Positions 18,754-26,569 of a DNA stretch of 64,000 bases are shown here, piece by piece. Origin of the DNA: an uncultured Caulobacteraceae bacterium (GTDB lineage: Bacteria; Pseudomonadota; Alphaproteobacteria; Caulobacterales; Caulobacteraceae). Position numbers and translations under genes: made by a program. The notes under the pieces were generated by a model that was not told the origin of the DNA, did no database searches, and was given only the letters and a program-made list of their open reading frames with translations. Position 1 is the first letter of the stretch. Each line of letters begins with the position of its first letter. Location: positions 1 through 64,000 of the forward strand of contig CAIQJF010000100.1 in the NCBI GenBank assembly GCA_903872075.1, in the 5' to 3' direction.

Positions 18754-20103
18754 CTAACTTTGAACTGTAGTCTGCTTCACTCGCGCGCCCAAAGCACGAT
18801 CGATCATCCTGTTCACGTGAGCGCCTGTAATCAGCTTCGTGCATTCAAAGTGGCGCGGCGTGTTCTGGTGCCGGGGGCACCACATGAAATCGTTGTGCTG
18901 AAACCGCTCCTTCGGATCGTTCCAGCAGCTGTTGCAGGCATGCCAGTTGATCACGCGATAGGGCGTGGTGAATTCGTTCGACGGATGGGTGAAGCCGCTG
19001 ATCAGCACGGTCGGCGTTCCGCCCCCCCAGGCCAGCCACGCCAGGCCGCTGGACAGGCCGACAAAGGCCGCCGCATGTTTCAGCCACCGGGCGCGCTCGG
19101 TCAGTGGCCGGTCGCCGGTCTCGTCCTCGGCGCCGTGCGGGAGGTGGGTGTAGAGAAGGCCTGACCCATGGACCGGCTTCTGGTCGATGCAGATCACCCG
19201 ATAGCCCAGGCTCTTGATATGGGCGACGACCTCGCGCCAGCCGAGGGGATTGTTCCACATCTTGCAGCCGCTGGAACTTTGCACCGCGATGCAGACATAG
19301 GGCTCGGCGATGGGCCGACTGTCGTCGGTCAGGGCGATCCTGGGGGGAGTCTCGGCGGGATCGACGCCCAGAATGTAGCCCGCGGTGCGGTGAAGACCGA
19401 CCTGGCGGAAATCGGTGGGCTGCCAGGTATTGTCCTTGTCGTCGAAGAACAGGCCCAGGGCGTAGGTGGCGTAGGCCCCGTCAGCCAGCTTGAGCGCCAA
19501 GGCCTGGTCGTGATCGACGAAGGTTATCTCGGGATAGGTCTCCTTCAGCAGAGGGATGATCAGCGGCGAGAGGGCGCAGGTCAGCCTGCACCCGTGGGCC
19601 GTCCGGAACCGTTCCGCATACGGAAACCACGCCAGGACATCGCCAAGCGTGCCGATCGGAAAGTTGATCGTCACCTCCCGATCCCTGCAGTCGTGGTCAT
19701 GCTCGAAAATCAGCTCGTCACCGTCGCGGACTTCCAGGCGGAAGCGCACGTAGAAACGCTTCGAACTGGCGACGAAGGCGCCCCGGTTCTCGCTCTCGAA
19801 CAGCACATTGCCGGTGTCCAGATCGCGCAGACGCACCTTCCACGGCGGATCGGTGTCCGCCCGGGGCGGAAGAACGATCCTGGCGCCCTGGTTGAAGTCA
19901 TAGCGGATGCCAAGAGGCCCCAGCTGAGTGGGCGTGGCGGCGGGCGGCGGATAGGCCGGCTTCTCTGCTTTCAGCGGCGGCGAGGCAGGCGCATCGCTGC
20001 CTGACGCTGCCGCCTGGCTGTCCGCCCGCAAGGGTGTGGCGCTCGCGACGGAAGCGCCGGCCGGATCGGGCGCTGCAATCGAGCCGGGCGGCGTAGACGT
20101 CAT
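18754..20103 (-). CDS. Autotransporter strand-loop-strand O-heptosyltransferase (BAHT family, TibC/Aah-like)
   Basis: IRYDFNQGARIVLP..., VTINFPIGTLGDVLAWFPYAERF, SSSGCKMWNNPLGWREVVAHIKSLGYRVICID, GLSSGLAWLAWGGGTPTVLISGFTHPSNEF, four-Cys C-terminal motif CNSC...C...C. Confidence 0.88.
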   Translation of the reverse strand: MTSTPPGSIAAPDPAGASVASATPLRADSQAAASGSDAPASPPLKAEKPAYPPPAATPTQLGPLGIRYDFNQGARIVLPPRADTDPPWKVRLRDLDTGNVLFESENRGAFVASSKRFYVRFRLEVRDGDELIFEHDHDCRDREVTINFPIGTLGDVLAWFPYAERFRTAHGCRLTCALSPLIIPLLKETYPEITFVDHDQALALKLADGAYATYALGLFFDDKDNTWQPTDFRQVGLHRTAGYILGVDPAETPPRIALTDDSRPIAEPYVCIAVQSSSGCKMWNNPLGWREVVAHIKSLGYRVICIDQKPVHGSGLLYTHLPHGAEDETGDRPLTERARWLKHAAAFVGLSSGLAWLAWGGGTPTVLISGFTHPSNEFTTPYRVINWHACNSCWNDPKERFQHNDFMWCPRHQNTPRHFECTKLITGAHVNRMIDRALGARVKQTTVQS

Positions 20104-20158
20104 GCTAGGGTCACACCCGCGCCGGCCAGGACCTAACCGTCAATTTGCCGGGGCAAAC

Positions 20159-23002
20159 TCAGACCGCCCCGGACCCCGGCGCCGCAAGCACAGATGTCGT
20201 CGCGTCCGGCGTCATCAAGGTCGAGACCGTCTGGCCGCTCCCCGTATCGCCGCCCACCTGGGCCATGGACTGAACGAACTGGGCCAGGGCCTGGGTCTGC
20301 GAGCCGGTGAGGGCCGGCGGCCTGTCGGCGATGATGGTCCAGCTGTTGGGGATCACGCCCAGGTCGCTGGAGGTGAAGCCGGTATATCCCTGGCCGCTGT
20401 TCGAGAGCCACTCAGTGACATCGCCGGTGGTGGTGTTGCGCCACAGGACATCGGCCTTGCCGTCGCCGTTGAAGTCGCGGACGCCCATCACCGACCAGGC
20501 CGAACTCATGGCTCCCAGGTCCCGGGGCGTGTAGCCGCCGCCATCGGTGGTCAGCCAGGAGCTGACCGTGCCGTTGGTGTTGCGCCACAGGATATCGCTG
20601 AGCCCGTCGCCGTTCAGGTCGCCCACGCCCTCGATGACCCAGGAACTCGGCAGCACGCCGAAGCCCGGCGTGGTGAAGCCGGTGAAGCCCTGGCCCGGCT
20701 TCGAGAGCCACTCGGACACCTCGCCGCTGGTGTTGCGCCAGAGGATATCGGCCTTGCCGTCGCCGTTGAAGTCGCCGGTGTTCTGGATCACCCAGCTGGA
20801 CGGGATGATCCCGAGATCCTGCGAGGTATGGCCGCCGCCGGCTGTGGTGAACCAGACGCTGACCGTGCCGTTGGTGTTGCGCCACAGAAGGTCGCTCAGA
20901 CCGTCGCCGCTGAAGTCCGCCGCGCCCTCGATGGACCAGGACGTGGGAATGATACCGAAGCTCGGTGTGGTGAAGCCGCCGCCGGACTTCGAGAGCCACT
21001 CGGACAGCTCGCCACTGGTGTTGCGCCAGACAATGTCGGCCTTGCCGTCGCCGTTGATGTCGGCCGAGGCCTGGACGCTCCAGCTGGTGGCGGGAATGCC
21101 CAGATCCTGAGCGGTATGCCCGCCACCCTGGCTGGTGGTCCACAGGCTGACGGTGCCGTTGGTGTTGCGCCAGAGAATGTCGCTGAGCTTGTCGCCGTTG
21201 AAATCGAAGGACGTCGGCGGCGCCGCAGGCGTCAGACTGGCGCTGAGCGCCGGCGGCTTGTCGCCTACCACGGTCCAGCCGTTGGCGAGCGGAGCCTGGG
21301 TGTTGTTGGTGAAGCCCGTGAAACCGGTCCCAGCCGTCGACAGCCATTCCAGGGCGTCGCCGTTGGCGTCGCGCCACAGGATGTCGGCCTTGCCGTCGCC
21401 GTTGAAGTCACGGACGCCCTGCACAACCCAGCTGCTGCCCAGCGTGCCGACATCGACGGGCGTGTAGCCACCGCCCGGCGTGGTGATCCACAGGCTGGCG
21501 GCGCCACTGCTGTTGCGCCAGAAGATGTCGCTCATCCCGTCGCCATTGAAGTCGCCGACGCCGGCGATGGTCCAGGAACTGGGAATGACGCCGAAGCTGG
21601 GCGTTGTGTATCCGGACCCGGTCGCCGACGCGTTAGACACCCATTCGGAGACTTCGCCGCTGCTGTTGCGCCAGAGGATGTCGGCCTTGCCGTCGCTGTT
21701 GAAGTCGCCGACGAACTGAATCGTCCAGCTCGAGTCGATGACACCGAGATCCTGGGAAGTGTGGCCGCCGCCGACGGTGGTCAGCCACATGCTGACCGTG
21801 CCGTTGGTGTTACGCCAGAGAATGTCGCTCAGGCCATCGCCGTTGAAATCGCCGGCGGCCTGAACCTGCCAGGCATTGGACACGATGCCAAACCCCGGCG
21901 TGGTAAAGCCGCCGCCCGGCTTGGAGAGCCACTCCGACAGTTCGCCGCTGGTGTTGCGCCAGAGGATGTCGGCCTTGCCGTCGCCGTTGAAGTCGCCGGT
22001 GGTCTGGATCACCCAGCTGTTCGGAATCACGCCCAGGTTTTGGGTCGTATGGGAGCCGCCGCTGGCGCCGTTCCACAGCCGCACGCTGCCGTCCAGGTTG
22101 CGCTGCAGGATGTCGCTTAGGCCGTCGCCCTGGAAGTCGAAGTTGGCGGTGTTGGACGGGTAGGTGACGGTCAGGGGCGTCGCCACGAACCCGTGCAGAC
22201 CGGTGGCGTCGAAGTACTCTCCGACGAGCTGGCCGTTGTTGTTGACCCCGTTGATATAGCTGCCGTTGGTCGACAGGGGCTCGTCGATGGTGGTGAACAC
22301 GCCGCCAATGTCGGTGAAGGCGTGAACGTGGCTCGCGTCGGCGTAGTAGCCGACAATCTCGCCCGCGTTGTTGATCCCGGTGACATAGGTGCCGTTGACG
22401 CCGAGCGGATCATTGATCGTGGTGAACGTGCCGTTCGTGTAGCTGAAGCCATGCCAGCCGATGGCGTCGAGATATTCACCCACCACGACGCCGGAGTCAT
22501 TCACGCCTGTGGGGATGGTGACGGTGGTCACGAACAGGGCGCCGAACGACAGCGGGTCGTCGATGGTGGTGTAGACGCCGTTCTGCAGGATGAAGCCGTG
22601 CTGGCTGACGAAGTTCTGGGCGTCCGAGATGCCGTACCAGCCGACGATCGTCCCGGTTGAATTGATGGCCGTGGCCACGGTGTCCTTGGCCCCGCGATTG
22701 ACCGCCAGGGGATCGTCCAGGGTCGTGAACACGCCGCCGCTGTAGACATAGCCGTGATTGCCGCTCGCATCCTGGAACGACCCGACAATCTGGCCACTGT
22801 TGTTGATGCCGCTGGCGTCACTGCCGTTGCTCGTGCCGGGGGGCTCAAGCGTTGTGTACACGCCGCTGTCGAACGTGAAGCCATGATCGAGCTGGTCGAT
22901 CTGATAGACGCCGACGATCTTGCCGGAGTCGTTGATCGCCGAGGCGCTTGTGCCGGTGTTGGCCAAGCTGTCGTCGAGGGTGCTGTACTTGTACGCCGTC
23001 AT
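20159..23002 (-). CDS. Large repeat protein: N-terminal HAF-type repeats, 12 FG-GAP/VCBS-type repeats, conserved C-terminal tail
   Basis: SGINNSGQIVGSFQDASGNHGYVYSGGVFTTLDDP (HAF repeats); DFNGDGKADILWRN repeats; no signal peptide at MTAYKYSTLDD. Confidence 0.87.
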   Translation of the reverse strand: MTAYKYSTLDDSLANTGTSASAINDSGKIVGVYQIDQLDHGFTFDSGVYTTLEPPGTSNGSDASGINNSGQIVGSFQDASGNHGYVYSGGVFTTLDDPLAVNRGAKDTVATAINSTGTIVGWYGISDAQNFVSQHGFILQNGVYTTIDDPLSFGALFVTTVTIPTGVNDSGVVVGEYLDAIGWHGFSYTNGTFTTINDPLGVNGTYVTGINNAGEIVGYYADASHVHAFTDIGGVFTTIDEPLSTNGSYINGVNNNGQLVGEYFDATGLHGFVATPLTVTYPSNTANFDFQGDGLSDILQRNLDGSVRLWNGASGGSHTTQNLGVIPNSWVIQTTGDFNGDGKADILWRNTSGELSEWLSKPGGGFTTPGFGIVSNAWQVQAAGDFNGDGLSDILWRNTNGTVSMWLTTVGGGHTSQDLGVIDSSWTIQFVGDFNSDGKADILWRNSSGEVSEWVSNASATGSGYTTPSFGVIPSSWTIAGVGDFNGDGMSDIFWRNSSGAASLWITTPGGGYTPVDVGTLGSSWVVQGVRDFNGDGKADILWRDANGDALEWLSTAGTGFTGFTNNTQAPLANGWTVVGDKPPALSASLTPAAPPTSFDFNGDKLSDILWRNTNGTVSLWTTSQGGGHTAQDLGIPATSWSVQASADINGDGKADIVWRNTSGELSEWLSKSGGGFTTPSFGIIPTSWSIEGAADFSGDGLSDLLWRNTNGTVSVWFTTAGGGHTSQDLGIIPSSWVIQNTGDFNGDGKADILWRNTSGEVSEWLSKPGQGFTGFTTPGFGVLPSSWVIEGVGDLNGDGLSDILWRNTNGTVSSWLTTDGGGYTPRDLGAMSSAWSVMGVRDFNGDGKADVLWRNTTTGDVTEWLSNSGQGYTGFTSSDLGVIPNSWTIIADRPPALTGSQTQALAQFVQSMAQVGGDTGSGQTVSTLMTPDATTSVLAAPGSGAV
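20325..22138 (-). repeat. FG-GAP/VCBS-type repeat array, 12 units in two blocks of six
   Basis: Units counted in translation. A linker DKPPALSASLTPAAPPTSF separates the blocks. Confidence 0.9.
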
Positions 23003-23129
23003 AGGATCTTTCCAATGGCCCGCCGACCGTCGCAGGCTCGCGCAAGCTACACGCGCCCGGCCGAATCGCAATGTTCGCCTCTAACGCACGGAGGAAACTC
23101 TGGTTCCCGTCTGCGCCGCGACGCGGAAT

Positions 23130-23624
23130 TCAACCCGTAAAATCTCCCGGCGCGCAGCCGGCGGCATGGGCGCTATCGAGGGCGGCGGCGAAGCCGGTGA
23201 CGCCAACCCTGACAATCGTGCGGTTGACTCCGGCTCTGATGGAGATTCGGCGCGCCTGGCTGAGCCGGGCCTCCGGGATGCGGACCACGCCGCCACTAGG
23301 ATTTGCAAGATCGTCTTGGTCGATGGCGAAGCCCCGCCGCGCCATGTCCATCAGTTCCGACCGGACCGCGACCGGCGGCCCGTCGTCCACGCGATAGACA
23401 GCGTCGGCGGTGTCGGTCCGACGTCCGAGCCGAACCACCAGCGCGCCGCGTTCATAAGTCAGGCCGGGCGCTGTGACCCGGCAGGTTCTGCGGCCGGCGA
23501 AGCGGTCGTCGCGGGTTTCCACCGTCCAGGCCCCGAGTCGATGACGTTCGACCACGAGGGCCGGCGCATGTCGCCATGGCCATAGGCTCAGCATGATCGG
23601 CGCGAGAACCAGCGGAAGGGGCAT
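23130..23624 (-). CDS. Hypothetical protein within the type I secretion locus
   Basis: 164-aa ORF, N-terminal hydrophobic MPLPLVLAPIMLSLWPW; co-directional, lies between the TolC-like gene and the HAF/FG-GAP gene. Confidence 0.6.
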   Translation of the reverse strand: MPLPLVLAPIMLSLWPWRHAPALVVERHRLGAWTVETRDDRFAGRRTCRVTAPGLTYERGALVVRLGRRTDTADAVYRVDDGPPVAVRSELMDMARRGFAIDQDDLANPSGGVVRIPEARLSQARRISIRAGVNRTIVRVGVTGFAAALDSAHAAGCAPGDFTG

Positions 23625-23641
23625 GGGCCGGACCTCTCGTC

Positions 23642-25131
23642 TCAGGGCTTTTGTGACTGGGGGAGGGGCGGAAGGTCTGACGGGCGGGACCCGCCCTCTT
23701 GTTTCGCCATCGGGCGTCCAGGCGCCGCCGCGCCGAGGCTATCGACGGCGCCGACGACGGCCTCCCACGGCGGGGCGTCGATGCGTTTGGCGCGATCGAG
23801 GTCGGACCGCGTATCATAGGCCTCGACCCCCGGAACCAGGAATCGCGCTTCCAACAGGCCCATGGCCGCGAGGACGGACGCTCTGGCCAGGTATTCGTCA
23901 TGCCGCCCCTGCACCAGAGTGACCCGGCTGGTGGTCAGTTCCAGCTCGGCGTTGAGAAGCTCGATGGTGGATCGCAACCCGGCGCGCTCCTCGATCCGAT
24001 TGCCCTCAACCGAGGCTCTCTCGGCCTCGACCTGGCGCACCTCGATGGCCAGGGCGCCGCGCGTCGACACCAGCTGGCTCCAGGCCTGCGCCACCTGCTG
24101 GATGACGCCCCGGCGCGTGGCTTCGATTTCCAACTGCGCCTGGCTGTCGCGATCGGCCGCCTCGCGCACGCGCGAGTTGGTCAGACCCGAGGTGAACAGC
24201 GGCTGGCTGAACGTCACCGCGCCGGTCAGACTGCGCGCATACTGCTTCTCCAGATAGGCGGCGGCCGGCGTGACCGTGGCGTCGACCCTCACTGAGAGAG
24301 TCGGCCCAAAGGCCGCCTTGGCCTGGGCGATGCGTTGACGGGCCGACCGTTCGGTCGCGATCGCGGCCATCAGCTGGGGATTGTTCCGCTCGGCGGCGTC
24401 GAACGCCTCCTCGACCGTCCGCGGCAGGCCCGCAAGCTCCGGCTCGGGATCCAGGGCGCCGGGACTCTGGCCGACCACGGCCAGATACTGCGCGTTACTG
24501 ACGTTCAGGCGGCCTTCGGCGAGATTGAGTTCGGCCTGGGCCGAGAGCATGCGGCCGAGCGTTCGGCCACGTCGGTCCGGGTAAGCTGGCCGCCCTCGCC
24601 CTTCGCCTTTGTCTCATCGAACTCGGCGGTCAGATTGGCGATCTCGTCCTTCAGTACACGAATGGTCTCGCGGTCACGCCGCAAATCCAGATAGGCCGTG
24701 ATCACGCGGACAATCAGGTCGCTCTCGGCCCGCCGGAGGTTCGCCCGTCCGGCGAGAACGTCAGCGCTCGCCGCCTGAATCTGGGCTCGGGTCGCCCCGC
24801 CAGAGTAGAGCGGCTGGACGATGGACAGGTCGGCCGACTCGGTCTGGGCCCGGTAGGTCTTGTCGGCGGCCGGGCTGAAGGGGCTGCCCGGCTGCTCTAT
24901 GCGCGCCACGTCGTATCCAGCCTGACCGGTGATCCCGACCTGCGGCCCGTAGCCCGCGCGCGCCTGCACCAGTCCCTCGTCGATCGCGCGCAGCTGGGCG
25001 CGTTGGGCGCGAAGGGTCGGATTGGTCTGATAGGCCAGCAGGATGGCGTCGGTGAGCGACTCGGCGAGAGCGGCGGCGGGCGACGCGGCCAGCAGAATGG
25101 CCAGCAGGGCGCCCCGCCCCTCACCGCTCAT
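23642..25131 (-). pseudogene. TolC-family outer membrane protein (type I secretion), split by a frameshift near 24550
   Basis: N-half ESLTDAILLAYQTNPTLRAQRAQLRAIDEGLVQARAGYGPQV...GQLTRTDVA in ORF 24505..25131. C-half MLSAQAELNLAEGRLNVSNAQYLAVVG...QAWSQLVSTRGALAI in ORF 23642..24550. Confidence 0.85.
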
Positions 25132-26569
25132 GCAGGCTCTCCTGGGTCTTCCGGGCGATCGGCGAGAGCAGGTAGTCGATGATGCTGCGCTTGCCTGTGC
25201 GGATCTCGGCCGTCACGGCCATGCCGGGCTGAATCGGCCGGGTCTCGCCGTCCACCACCATGCTCGTCCGCGCCAGCGCTATGCGCGCCACATAGGTCGG
25301 CGCCGCGGCCGGGCGGTTCGCCGCGGTCGCGCCGGAGGCGTCGGCGGGCGGCTGCGCCTGGGCCACGACATCGCGGCTGACGCTCACGACCCGACCGTCA
25401 AGGAAGCCGTAGCGCGTGAAACTGAAGGTCTCGATCTTCACCTTCACCGCCTGGCCCGCATGGACGAAGCCCACATCGCGATTGGCCAGCTGGGCCTCGA
25501 TCACCAGGTCGCGGCTGTCGGGGACGACAATCATCAGATGCTGGGCGGGTGTCACCACGCCGCCCAGGGTGTGAACGGCCAGCTGTTCGACCACGCCATC
25601 CACCGGCGCACGAATCTCCGCCTGAGCGGTCTTGTCCTGCGCCTTGATCAACTGCTGGCTGAGCTCGTTCTCGCGCTCTTCCGCCTTGCGGAGATCGGAG
25701 AGGACATCGGCGGCAAATTGCGAGCCGGCGCCGTCCCTCTGGCGCTCCAGCGCCTTGCGGGCGGCCGCCGCCTGACGCGCGCGCTGAAGCTGCACGTTGA
25801 GCTCCTGCCGCGCGGCCGTGACCTGCTGCTGGGCGTCCAGATAGGACAGGGTCGTGCCATAGCCGCGGGCGGTCAGGTCGCGATGGATGCGCTCTTTCTC
25901 CGCCAGCATGGGCAGGGTGGCGTTGAGCTTGTCGATTTCCGCCCGCGCCTCGGCTTCCTGCGCCGCCTTCTCCGCCGCCTGCTGGCCCAGGGCGGCGACA
26001 CGCGCCGCCTCCAGATCCGCCTGGGCGCGCATGGCGGCTCGGGCCTCCTCGATCCCTTCCGGTGGGGCGCCGCGCGGCGCGACGAACTCGCGACCGCCGC
26101 CGGCGAAGCCGCCCCTCAGGCCCGTGAGCCGGGCCACGTCCAGACGCGCCTGGACGAGATCGCGCGCGATGCGATCGCGGTCCGCGCCGACCTGCGTGGG
26201 GTCAAGCTCGACCATGACCTGTCCGGCCTTTACGTGATCGCCGTCCTGCACCCGGATGGCGCGCACCACGCCGGGATCCAGGGGCTGAATGGTCTTGATG
26301 TCGCCGGCCGGCAGGACCCGGCCCTGGGCGGTCGCCAGCACGTCCACGTGACCGATGAAGGCCCAGGCCACAGCGCAGACGAAGAACAGCACGATCACCG
26401 CGGCGAACACCCGCGCCACCGGAGATGGCGGGGTCTGAATCACCTCCAGGGCGGCGGGCAGGAACTCGCGCTCATCCTGCGGCTCCAGCGCGCCCACCAG
26501 CGCCGCAAACCGGCTGCTCAGGTCCCGACGGGGTTTCGGGTTCGGCGTGTTGTTTTCAGGTCCGGTCAT
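25121..26569 (-). CDS. HlyD/PrtE-family type I secretion periplasmic adaptor
   Basis: AWAFIGHVDVLATAQGRVLPAGDIKTIQPLDPGVVRAIRVQDGDHVKAGQVMVELDPTQ..., APVDGVVEQLAVHTLGGVVTPAQHLMIVVP. Confidence 0.95.
   Translation of the reverse strand: MTGPENNTPNPKPRRDLSSRFAALVGALEPQDEREFLPAALEVIQTPPSPVARVFAAVIVLFFVCAVAWAFIGHVDVLATAQGRVLPAGDIKTIQPLDPGVVRAIRVQDGDHVKAGQVMVELDPTQVGADRDRIARDLVQARLDVARLTGLRGGFAGGGREFVAPRGAPPEGIEEARAAMRAQADLEAARVAALGQQAAEKAAQEAEARAEIDKLNATLPMLAEKERIHRDLTARGYGTTLSYLDAQQQVTAARQELNVQLQRARQAAAARKALERQRDGAGSQFAADVLSDLRKAEERENELSQQLIKAQDKTAQAEIRAPVDGVVEQLAVHTLGGVVTPAQHLMIVVPDSRDLVIEAQLANRDVGFVHAGQAVKVKIETFSFTRYGFLDGRVVSVSRDVVAQAQPPADASGATAANRPAAAPTYVARIALARTSMVVDGETRPIQPGMAVTAEIRTGKRSIIDYLLSPIARKTQESLHER

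Noticed and set aside
20036-22120. 694-aa plus-strand ORF with repeated 'VAPEDVGLAVAVEVA'
   Set aside because: Antisense of the FG-GAP repeat array. Its periodicity simply mirrors the coding repeats.
14735-22138. Regularly spaced DNA repeats that could suggest a CRISPR array
   Set aside because: Period of ~144-153 bp, imperfect and in coding frame. They encode FG-GAP units, not direct repeats with unique spacers.
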